DNA of 64,000 bases from Litoditis marina (Eukaryota > Nematoda > Chromadorea > Rhabditida > Rhabditidae): positions 25,649,521-25,713,520 of the forward strand of contig OZ038435.1 in NCBI GenBank assembly GCA_964036275.1. Direction: 5' to 3'. The notes under the pieces are model-generated. The model had not been told where the DNA came from and made no database searches. It was given only the letters and a program-made list of their open reading frames with translations. This document shows positions 52,301-62,549 of the stretch, in pieces (position 1 is the first letter of the stretch; each line of letters begins with the position of its first letter). The position numbers and the translations under genes are program-made.

Positions 52301-55300
52301 ATCAATAGTTGTTATTCAGTACAAATAGTATGAAATAACAGGGAGTTGGGCGGATGTAGCATTGGTTAGATAGCTGGTGTTGTGCTAAAGTGAGAAAAAA
52401 CGAAATCAGGTACGAAAAGAAAAATACCACTAATTGAAACAGAATTTTTGCGCCCGGGCAACATAAAGATAAAAGGGCGTGGCCTGAATAGTGCAAACTT
52501 TTCAATTCTGTCTGATTGGAGGGTAAAAGTGAAAGAGGGGCAAGAAGATTGCATGCCCAGCTCACCGAGAATTTGTAGATGTTTTACCACGCTGTCTGTA
52601 AACCGAATGCAATTCTTAGAAAATTCTTATTTGAAAATTTATATACTTGGACTACTGAAACTCACCAATGTTTACTTTATTACATTCTCTGTATTCAGTT
52701 TCACGACTCAAAAATTGGGTTGATGAAGTCGATACGAGATACTAACTTCACAAACTGTGTATTGAAACGTTGTTATTTAAAAGATCAGATCAAACTACAA
52801 CGATGGTTGGGTTACAGCTTATATTGATGTATTTTCAAGTTTTACGTGACATTGCATTTACTCCTAGTAGACGTTTCACCTTGATGATCCCCTGTGTGTT
52901 TTTAGTTCACTCACCGATAGAAGTAGATGGGGAAAACTCCCTTGCTGTCGGCCACATAAACCCCTTCCAATGACGTCATCAGACAGGCGGAAGTCAGGGA
53001 GGTCTCGTACGATTTGTCCAGACTGATTGAAGCAACTCTGAAAGATAAGTACACTCATAACACAGCGAAAACTGTAAACTGAATCAATGTAACTCATTTT
53101 ATTGTGTGGATCGGTGATGAACTATGACTTTTCTAAAAATCTTCAAACTAATTTTGCTCACAGTTTCTGGTTCGCACGATAGTTTTTGTAGTTAAGAGTA
53201 TTCAAACGAGTTCGCAACTTTCGTAAATGTTCTGACCATTTACGCCTGATTAGCTTGAAACTTGTCGGGCCCAAACTGAGCACTTTTCATCGTCAACTTT
53301 GTGTCTGATTCGATAATGAATAAAATAACACTTTTCAGAAAACTTTTTTCTCCCGAAATTTATCGATTTACAGAATTTGTCTACCTGAGCGCCTTTCTCG
53401 GATAGATGGCCAAAGTGGAAAGGCCGGACATGCAATAGAGGGTGAGATCCCGTGCGGTTTGATCCAGTAGAAAATGGGAGAAACGGTCCTAAAAGTAGTT
53501 TGATTGTAATTTTCATTAGGGGAGTGGCCTAATTCAACGATGGACGCAGATTCGCTGACCACGAGGCTAGAGCTGTTCATTTCGAGCTCGAAACTCGAAA
53601 TATCTTTTGAAAAAGAGTCCTTCTCACAATTCGCAAAAAGTGCTTTGCCCTCGATTAACCCCTAGAGTTTGGAGGCGAGTCGCCGGCGACATGGGGGAGT
53701 CGGCGGAGTGTCGCCGGCGAGTCGCCTGCGACCATTTTCAAGTCCTACACACTGAACGTTCTATAATAGTAATCAGATACCTGAACTCCTATTTTACGGA
53801 AAATGAAAACTTTGTATACATGTATTGACGCCAGGAATAGAGAAGATGATATTTATGGCTCCATTGTTCATGTAAGAACTTGTCACTTAGCTCAAAACGA
53901 CAAGCATACGTATGATTACCATATATACTATCCAGAATCAACGACCTGAATTTAATCGTAGGCGACCCGCCGACGACACTCTGCCGACCCCTCCATGTCT
54001 CCGGCGACTCGCCGCCAAATTCTAGAGTATTCCGCAAAGAAGTATGTCCTAATTAACACGTATGATTGTAGGCGTGGCATAATTTGTCACCCACCGTCCT
54101 TTCCGGTCTCTGCTCGAAAATGTTGTGACAGAGAATGTTCCGCATATCTTTCGGTGGGTCGGAAACTCCACTCAGAGATTCTATGATGGCGGATAGCTGG
54201 AAACAAAAAAATTTAGAACTGAATATGATATTTCAACAAAAAATCTTTGATTTCAAAATCAGGATAACAAAAAGGAAGAACAAAAATTCTTCGAAATGAC
54301 CCAACCAATATGCCAGAGGGATTTCTCTTACACCAATAATTGATTTATGAATAAGTTTTCAGTACCCTTAGCGTATAAAAAAAGGATCGAGCCAAACAGC
54401 ATCTCTTCAGGTTTTTTAATCAAATGATTAATAATGAAATGATTGTAACAACAAAAACTCAATGTTTATAAAACAACCCACCTTGGCGTCCCACCCCTCT
54501 ACCAAACTACCGTATTCCGCGGTTTGGGCCTTTCGCATCAACTCCTCCACCGTGTACTTTCTAAACAGTATGAAATATAAATAATATAAATACAAACTTT
54601 TCACATTCATGAACATTCCTAATTGTAAACGCAAATTTTCTCGGTAATTACTCGTATTTCGATGAATGACTGTATTTACAAAACAAAAACAGTCGCACAT
54701 ATATGTAAGCGGTTCCGTTTTCTGGTTTTATCCTTTTTATTATTCAATCCTATGTGTGCCCTATTAAACAATGTGGTAAACACAGGTTAGGTCGTAATTG
54801 TTTTTCGCTTTTCGAATGCTTCACCAACTTTTCTTCCAATACTCCATAACTCTTGATGATCAGATTCCTATTCTTGCTTTCGACACATTCTTCGTGGAGT
54901 CTGGTCACTTTTGTGAGTTCAGCCATTTCCTGAATACATGAATATTCGAGAAAAGCTAGAGAATTGAGAGTTCCAAGTGAAGCCATCGGCTCACTAGTGA
55001 ACTTACTATAGTTGTCGGCAACGGAAATGCTGAAGAGTACTGTATCTCTCTCTTTCCGCTGTGTACGCACACATGTCTTCGTTTTCAGAGCATGCCCGCC
55101 ATGCACTCTAATAGCGCAGCGCTTAGCGGCCTGCACGAAACTTTTGCTCGCAGGTTCGATTCCGGTGAGAGACATAACTATATAAATTCGGCACCCTCTA
55201 TACCAACAACTAGGAGTTGCAATAGAATTAAACTAAATCGGTTTAAATAGCGCCGATCATTAATACAGAAACTAATAACTGTGGGGAGATTGCACAGTGT

Positions 55301-58300
55301 TATTCACAGCTTAGATAGTTTTTATACTTTTATAAAGCATTTAGCGAGTCTCACCGTCTCCAGGGCTTCTATAGTCTGATCGAGTTCAGCCGAGGCATTG
55401 ATTGCCTTCAAGACGAGAGTCAACAGCTTCCGGAGAGACAACAGACGGTGCGAGATGCGGTCGGCACGAATCTGGAATTTCAAATAATTTACTAGAATAA
55501 TTGAGTAAATCAATTGTATTTAAAAACCAGACAACACGTTTTGCGCAATAAAATTTGAATGTTCTCCACCCCGACTTTAGTCATGAAGCTTTAGAAAACA
55601 CAACAAGTGTGGCTACATGGTGCAAATAGTTTATCACAAGATTCCAGTTTAGGAACATTGTTTTGACCTACCGAATGGTTTTTGAATGTCATTTTGAGGT
55701 CGATGAATTCGCTGTGAGCTGAGTTGACCTCGTCTTCGGACTGGGAGGACTGGGAGGTACTCATGGGCTGGATCGGGATCTGAACATCAAAAGAACTCGA
55801 TTTGAGAATAAAATATAATTTAAATTCCACTTTAACTTCCACTCAACTTAGCTAATATTAATGAAAACAACAAGATAGAACAGTTATAGAACTCTTGATT
55901 CAGAACGAGTGTTCTGATACAATGTTGTATATTGAACTGTACTGCTTCAGCTGAAAGCGGTTCTACGGTATTACTGAAATTTCATAAAGTTTGCTGGTTG
56001 TGTGCATTACAAAATACTAATTTGCTTGTTTTTCATGCCCTGCTGTAATGAGTGTGATAAATTGGCCAACTATTTCAACAATTGAAAATAGTTCATTGGC
56101 CGACCTTTGTCTGAAGGGTGCGAATCCTTTCCAGCATCTCGGCTCTTTTCTCTTTCTCATTCTCCTCGAAATTTGTCAATCGGCTGACTTCGTTGTACAG
56201 CGAATCCATCAGAGCGAACAGACTGTTTCGACTACTCGAGATGCGCTGAAAAAAAAACATTAGAAAACAGTTTAGAAAACAAGATACAACACAAGTACAT
56301 TATCACCTTGTTCTGAGCCGCTGTTCAAGTTTTGTAGGAGATACTTTTTCAAATTTTACTATGTATGCGTGTGGTTCGTCGATCCGCAGTCTCTGTAGTT
56401 TTTCGGTCGAATTTCGTAAATTATAGCGAAATCGAGTTCAAACTACAAGAATAATCGATCTCTTATTGTATTGGATGCATCGAACCGTTTTGTACACCGT
56501 CGCGGTCAATTTGGTGGGGGGCGGAACTGGGCGAGGCATCTTTGATCTACACACTTTCTTATTAGTTGGCAAATAATAAACGATCACTCGCTTCGTACTG
56601 TTCAATCGATTAATCTGTTGCTTTCTTTCTCGGGAAAACAAAGACTATACTAACCTTAACCAACAGCATGTCATCGTAGTCTTCGTTGACTACCCCCACC
56701 CGAATGTATCCATCGTAATAGGCCACGTGGAGGGCGCCGCCGTCTCGCCACAACAGACCGCTCAGGATCGGGCGACTGCAAAGCAGTCACGTGAAGGAAC
56801 GTGAGTAGAATACACAATTATGGCACCTAACCAAACAGCATGATGACTTGCACGTTCTCGGCTGGGTCACGTCTAACATATTGAAAACATCATAATCTTC
56901 GAAAAGTGCACATAGGAAGTTTGCAGTTGACGATTTTTGTACAAGTATAACGTGTGAAACTTCTAAAAAACTAGTATATTGATACTGCTATGGTTGCTGT
57001 CAGGGTCGAGGCTAACAAAGTTCGTAAACCGACTTGCACTTGAAGCACAGCAAGCATTGGAAATTGAAGCCGTCTTCGAGGTCGAGTGAATAGTGGAAAA
57101 TTCCAGTCTCTAGTAGAAACGTGAGTAGCAACTAAAAAGAGATAGTTGGCGTTAGTGAGTAAAATACATATTCACTTGCGTGGGACGCCCACCAGAGTTC
57201 CGAAACGCGTGTTAACAAAGTGCATCTTTTGCTTCAGCAAAGGAAGTGATCACCTGAGAATCATTGGCGCCATTTTTCTGCGAGCAACAAAGGCGAGAGA
57301 GCATGCAGGTAAATGAGGCCACAGACAAGCTAAGATAGCCTGCGTCTCTCTGACCTGCACACTCTATGGTAGAGGCCGCTACGACAGTACTCAGAACAAG
57401 CGTCGTTGCAAAAGTTACTGTTTATACAGCGTGGCTGTCCTACGTATTGACTTTTCCTCTCGTCGTCTGACGTCTCTTCAGGGCACACTATATCTCTAGA
57501 TTTGTTGCAATACAGTTTCGACCAAACGCGAATTTGTAATTAACAGAGCGCGTTCCGAGTAGTTGGCTAATTGGCTGGGGATCGTCTTAGGCTTCTCACC
57601 TCTGTCTTCGCATGTCTCTCCACATCAACAGCTACCACATTGGCGGACAGCTGTAAAATGCGCTCCGTTGCCACTACCGTACCCTCGAACAGCTCTGCAC
57701 TGTGGACTAGGGCTGCATGGCGAGATCCGAACACGAACACATGGTCTAAAAAAATAGGTTTATCTCGAATCTCCTGAGTTCTGAGTGAAAACCCACGAAA
57801 TCAACGCAAAAAAAGTCTCCAAAGTAATTTTTGGAATTGAAACTTGAAACACAAGGTAGTGTACATTAACCCCCCCCCCCCCTTCTTCTCAACAATCATT
57901 AAAATTGTCTCTGCGAAACTTATACCCAAAGAGTGATGAAACATAACCCTGAGAGGGCACGTTGCACGTGTGAACTACATTTTCTTGTAGTTTGTAGTGG
58001 AAAATAATTTTATCTAGTCATTTGTGTACCTACCACTGTTCTGTAATTGTATGATTCCTTTTACAATGTCCTTTCCTCCAAATAGGACCATTACAGTAAC
58101 CCTGACCGGCATTCCGGTGTTTTGGGACCGTTCCAACTCGAGTGGGTGGATCACTTCGATGTCGCCACCGCATCCTATAACAAAGCAAGCGGGTTACTGT
58201 ATACTAGAAATAAATTGAATAGTCACGTAAAGTTTGCACTCTAATGAGGAATCATGCACGTTTCCGATTTCTGCTGTGTTTGACATGTTTCACATGGCTG

Positions 58301-59022
58301 TGCAATTGACTAACAGTATATGTCTAGCTGTTTCTAAAGCAGCCAGTAGGGTTGTTAAAGTCGAACTCGAAAATTTTCGAGTCGAGTTGAACTCGGAAAC
58401 TCGAAATTTCTCAAACCTCAAAGACTCGAAATTTTTTAAAGCTCGACAACTCGAAAACTCGAAATTTTCAACTCGATTAATAACCCTACACGCCAGTACT
58501 GTGTATGATTGTCGAGACTGATGTGTTTTTAATATGATCGCGTTGCTTTTCCGTCTACTCGTCAGTTATGGCATGCATCCATGCATCGAGAGCAAACTAC
58601 AATAAGATTTGATCACTCTTTGTAAGTGTGGGAGGAAATCAAAACAACGAACGAGTATCAGCAAATTGATAATTTCTGAACAGTATTTGCATGAAAAACT
58701 AGTTAGAACAACAGGCCAGTCGTGAAATTTTTTCCAAGTACTTTTTCGCCTATATCGAGAATACTTTTATACTACAAACAACGTGCTCGTAGTACAAACG
58801 GTTGCAAATATTTTGATGCTAAGTTGTTTTAATCATTAACTATTTACAAACATTTCAGAACTCTTGCTGGAATTATGTGAATGTGAACGGACCTGACAAT
58901 AGGCGCCCGTCCTTTAATCTGAGAAGTGCACGGCGCGGTTTGTAGTTTGGACTCTGTATACCGTAGCCCGGCAACAGAGTTCGAATGTGACAACTACTAC
59001 CGTCCTGCATGGCACAATCACC
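46352..59022 (-). CDS. Large unrecognised protein, strand-rich ends and helical middle
   Basis: Exons from 5': 58893-59022, 58034-58174, 57636-57745, 57040-57131, 56832-56872, 56655-56775, 56105-56245, 55672-55779, 55355-55471, 54784-54929, 54482-54560, 54095-54196, 53385-53488, 52915-53037, 51632-51719, 51288-51367, 50904-51028, 50456-50596, 50016-50080, 49645-49736, 49318-49408, 48145-48270, 47795-47954, 47384-47499, 46852-46919, 46352-46451 (stop TAG); about 930 residues. The last 21 exons join in one frame; only the 56832/56775 junction does not fit. The N-terminal part is strand-rich (DHVFVFGSRHAALVHS, GGALHVAYYDGYIRVGVV). The middle is charged and helical (NEVSRLTNFEENEKEKRAEM, RISHRLLSLRKLLTLVLKAI). 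The C-terminal half again has blade-like strands ending PYEFVVFGNGIFVHSL. Two beta-propellers around a coiled coil is an inference. No WD-repeat signature, signal peptide or membrane span is seen. Confidence 0.7.
48392..48742. mobile_element. GGCGGCGTAGCAA fold-back element flanked by 87-bp direct repeats
   Basis: Element 48477-48657 has inverted ends GGCGGCGTAGCAA / TTGCTACGCCGCC and an interior of repeated CTCATGAG words able to fold back. It is flanked by direct repeats 48392-48478 and 48656-48742, each 87 bp, offset exactly 264 with only two differences noticed. Lies in an intron of the large minus-strand gene. Confidence 0.85.
49085..49316. mobile_element. MITE with TATAGTC ends, copy 2
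   Basis: Reverse-oriented relative of 36719-36952 (shared core ATACGAGAGCATTTTTC on the other strand). One end coincides with the donor of the exon 49318-49408, so the first intron bases (GTATAGTC) are probably element sequence. Confidence 0.75.
53662..54026. mobile_element. MITE with GC-rich arms
   Basis: Arms of about 70 bp: CTAGAGTTTGGAGGCGAGTC...GTCGCCTGCGA at left and the complement of CTAGAATTTGGCGGCGAGTC...GTCGCCTACGA at right. The GC-rich arms contrast with an AT-rich centre. Lies in the intron between exons 54095-54196 and 53385-53488. Confidence 0.8.
57385..57555. repeat. Dispersed repeat, copy 2 of the 38170 family
   Basis: Same words as copy 1 (GAACAAGCGTCGTTGCAAA, ACAGCGTGGCTGTCC, TATATCTCTAGATTTGTTGC) in the opposite orientation; near an exon of the large minus-strand gene. 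Confidence 0.65.
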
Positions 59023-60117
59023 CTGAATTGCAATTCCATGGTTAGAGACAACTAGAGATAGGGTGAAACAAGGAGGCGCAGAGAAAGCATTGTTTACAAA
59101 AGAAACATACTGGTATTGAGGGATAACTAATGAAGTCTTAGAGAAGCTTTAACAATTTTCTGTTAGGAAATTTGATAGTAACGAGAGGAGATAATAGAAT
59201 AACTAGATATTCAGATTAGTTTCAGTGGCATCGGAAGTGCGAATTAGTGAAATATAATTTCACAAACTGTTAAAACAGTCGTAGTACAATTAAAGGAACC
59301 GTACATCTATAATGTGACATGTAAGTAGTTTTTGAAAAATGAAAAAAGTAACTCATTCTGTTTTGAGATGAAAGTTTCACACGTTACATACAGAAAGTGC
59401 AAAACACCACTTTATTTCGGAGCAAATTAGAAGCCAACAGAATTTGAGTTACTGTAGTGCAGCAATCCTTGATCTCTTACTGCTCTGATGTTTTATGACA
59501 TCTACAAATCTTCTTTCATAGCTTTGATTTTGGTAATTTTGGCAATGTTTTGGGTATGGCTTTGTATTTTTATAGACATTTTGAAAATTTTGTACGTAGG
59601 TGAACTCGGCGGTGTATGTACGTGCGCGTGGTCGCGCCGCATTTTGGAGAACACGGAGCAAGACAGGACGTTGAGACCCAGATGAATGATTGTGGTTTTA
59701 ATGTTAACAATATCGACTAATCAGCTCAAACCTCCAAATTAAAGAGGAACGGTCCCTTTAGTTAATGTGCTCAGTAAGAGATGTACTCAAAACCGTTTCG
59801 ACCCTGGTTCAAGACGGTTCTCTATACAGTTTGCACTCAAACACATTTGGTCACGTCATGAAAAACTGAATGATTACTAATTGGAAAAATGAGAAAGAAG
59901 GTAATCCTTCTTCATTAAAAATTTTAATAGTAGAACTCTGAAAAGTTTGTTGAAACCTAGTTTTTTGGAAATGATTGTTTCGTGAAAAACTAATTGTCTG
60001 CAAAGTTGGCTATGGTTGATATGCGGCCATGATATGACGGTAGAAGGAAAGGTTATGGGGGGATGTCACTGCGATTAGCAATCAGGATGATACATACTGC
60101 GATAATCAATTGAAAAC

Positions 60118-60435
60118 ATAGAGAGAGTAGAGAGAGAGAGGGGGGGGGAGATGGAGGAAGAGGAAGAGGGCGAACGGAAGATAGAGAGAGAAAAATAGAG
60201 ATAGAGAGATATGAAGGGGAAGGGGAGAAGAAAAGAGAGAGAGAAATATGTATAAGCAGAAAAAACAGAGAGATCGAAAGATATGACGGAAGAGAGATAG
60301 AGAATAAAATCGGTACAGAAACAATGAGAAATAAAAAAGGGGAAGGTAAGAAGAAGAGAGACGAAGATAGGAGATGGAGATAGAGAGAGAGAGAAAGGGA
60401 AAGAGAGAGAAGAGAGAGAGATAGAGAGAGAGATC
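60118..60435. repeat. GA-rich low-complexity tract
   Basis: Purine-only stretches of GAGAGA and GGAAGAG words over about 300 bp. Open frames on the minus strand (Ser/Leu/Phe-rich) are by-products of the composition. Confidence 0.9.
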
Positions 60436-60528
60436 ACCCTCTGATACCGGTGGTCGAGTGTCCCATCCCCCTCCCTCCCTGTTTATCTTCTGTTCTCTTT
60501 GAAGTAGTCCGCATGAGAGCCAACTCAC

Positions 60529-61356
60529 CGCTCTTCCACCTCTTTTCCGCGCTAAACGCCGCACAAAAAACGCGGGAATCGCGAGACACGGTGTTCTCGC
60601 CCACAGTTATTTTTGCCATCATACTGTTAGGCAATTGCACAATCACGTGAAACATGTTGAACACAGCAGAACTCAGAGACGTGCAATTACAAAGTGCGAT
60701 GCCTCATTAGATTTCTAACTTTACGAGACTATTCAATTTACTTCTAGTATAAACTTGTAGTGAGCCTTGTCCGTGCTGTTTTTGTGGTAGAAACCTGAAC
60801 CCCACTGCAATATATCGTGATTAGATCATGGGCCCGCTGCTGCTTCTTACAATCTCACTTTCTTACAAAAAAATCTTATTTTCTCACAAATAATCTTACT
60901 TTCTATGATTGTTGGGACGCAGAGAAACGGCACCCATGACTTAAAGAAGGACGATTATGTGGTCCAATCGCAACGCTTCAGTCCTTTAAACCGCAATATA
61001 TTTTTCAATTGCAGTTTAAAGGACCGATTTAACGGGATTGGTCCACATAATCGTCCTTCTTTGAGCAGAAATTTGTCCGCGTAAAAGCAAAGACGTAATA
61101 CCGTTGTTTGCTGACCTATAATCGAGAAAACCGTGAAGAACAGTTCAAATCGAACGGAAGATGTTTAATCTGGTATAGGGGATTATCATAGCTGAGTTGC
61201 AGTTTGAACTCTGAAGACGCGGTAATTGACGAAATTTGATCAAACTACAAAATAACTGGTTATATTATCAACAGACACCGTAAAGGCCTGGTTGGGAAAG
61301 AGCAGATCCTGTTCGACGATGTTAACGAAAACATGGGGAAGGGGACTTTTTCCCAT
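60529..61356 (-). CDS. Tentative upstream exons of the large minus-strand gene
   Basis: 61279-61356 opens with ATG in good context (CCAACATGGG), reads MGKSPLPHVFVNIVEQDLLF and ends in phase 0, which fits the exon at 58893-59022. Two further candidates, about 60757-60811 (WGSGFYHKNSTDKAHY) and 60529-60623 (ITVGENTVSRDSRVF), join each other but leave phase 1, so they need another exon or belong elsewhere. The second takes its acceptor from a repeat element. Confidence 0.35.
60625..60756. mobile_element. Single-arm relative of the 308-bp palindrome
   Basis: Runs ACTGTTAGGCAATTGCACAA ... CAATTTACTTCTAGTATA. Its CTAACAG end forms the splice acceptor of a tentative minus-strand exon 60529-60623. 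Confidence 0.7.
60941..61064. mobile_element. 124-bp palindromic TTAA MITE, copy 3
   Basis: Same family; the right border reads TTGA instead of TTAA. Confidence 0.9.
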
Positions 61357-61357
61357 G

Positions 61358-61473
61358 TTGGAACTCAAATCGAAAAACTTATATTCGATTTCCAGCTCTG
61401 ATAAACTCTCTTTTCTTGGAACTCAAATCGAAAAACTTATATTCGATTTCCAGCTCTGATAAACTCTCTTTTC
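61358..61473. repeat. 58-bp perfect tandem duplication
   Basis: TTGGAACTCAAATCGAAAAA ... CTCTCTTTTC occurs twice back to back (61358-61415, 61416-61473). It lies immediately 5' of the tentative start codon at 61356 of the minus-strand gene, so it may sit in a 5' untranslated region or promoter. Confidence 0.9.
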
Positions 61474-61650
61474 TATAAGAGCACACGGAAATAACATGTT
61501 GATGCGTGAAAACCACAAAAAGTATCTAGTTGTTAATTTCAATTGTGTACTGCTATGTTATGCTATCCTATGCGCAGATTAAGCAAACCTGTCAGATTAC
61601 TAACTCGAAAACAAACAAACAGCGATTTCCGAGAGCTGTAACAAATGCGC

Positions 61651-61774
61651 TTAAAGAAGGACGATTATGTGGTCCAATCTCAACGCTTCAGTCCTTTAAA
61701 CTGCAATAGGTTCTCCAACTGCAGTTTAAAGGACCGTTGACACGAGATTGGTCCACATAATCGTCCTACTTTAA
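61651..61774. mobile_element. 124-bp palindromic TTAA MITE, copy 4
   Basis: Same family, more diverged in the centre (TTTAAACTGCAATAGGTTCT), but again exactly 124 bp with TTAA borders, 710 bp from copy 3. Confidence 0.9.
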
Positions 61775-61934
61775 TCAGTTTTGTAGTCAAGCTGAATTTC
61801 TGTTCCAGAAAGTGGAAAAAAAGTGAAAAAAAAATATTTGGGATGTTTTCACATGTGCCACATTTATGGTTCACAGCGAGTTATGTTGAGGACAACTAAT
61901 CACGCGAATAAACGATTCTTGTAGTCAAATACCC

Positions 61935-62115
61935 GGCGGCGTAACAAACCGTCCAACCTCATGAGAAGTTCATATGAGTTTCTCATGAGGTACCTCATGA
62001 GCTACTCATGAACTCTCAATGTTCTAGCATAGCAATCAATAGAATCTCATGAGAAGCTCGTGCTAATAGCTTATGAGGTGATCCTATGAACTTTTGTGGG
62101 GATTGCTACGCCGCC
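61935..62115. mobile_element. GGCGGCGTA fold-back element, copy 2
   Basis: Same family as 48477-48657: GGCGGCGTAACAA at left, TTGCTACGCCGCC-type right end, internal TCATGAG repeats. No long flanking duplication. Confidence 0.85.
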
Positions 62116-62378
62116 TGACACATTCAAAAACACTGAAAATTTGGTCGGAGATTACGAAAATTAAATTAATTATTGTAAACTGCTTTTTTGGTCTTAGCAA
62201 ACACGCTGAGACTTGTTGTGTGGCATTAGTCCCACCAAGTTACTCCTATAAATTGTTTTTAAAAACACGAAACTACGGTCCGTGTCCATAGTCTATGAGG
62301 GAGATGTTGTTTTTGATTAGGAATAAGAGAAAAAGACCAATAACCATGCTAAAGGCTTGCTCTTCTCGATGTAAGCCT

Positions 62379-62549
62379 GGCGGCGTAGCAATCCCTCAAA
62401 ATTCTCATGAGATACCATTCGCATGAGCTTCTCATGAGATTACATTGATTGCTATGCTACAACATTGAGAGTTCACGAGTAGCTCATCAGGTATCTCATG
62501 AGAAACTCATATGAACTTCTCGTGAGATTGGAGGGATTGCTACGCCGCC
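62379..62549. mobile_element. GGCGGCGTA fold-back element, copy 3
   Basis: Perfect GGCGGCGTAGCAA / TTGCTACGCCGCC ends, inverted interior relative to copy 2, only 264 bp beyond it. Confidence 0.85.

Noticed and set aside
60075..60564. Ser/Leu/Phe-rich minus-strand frames resembling membrane segments
   Set aside because: They arise from the GA-rich tract; composition alone produces the hydrophobic look.
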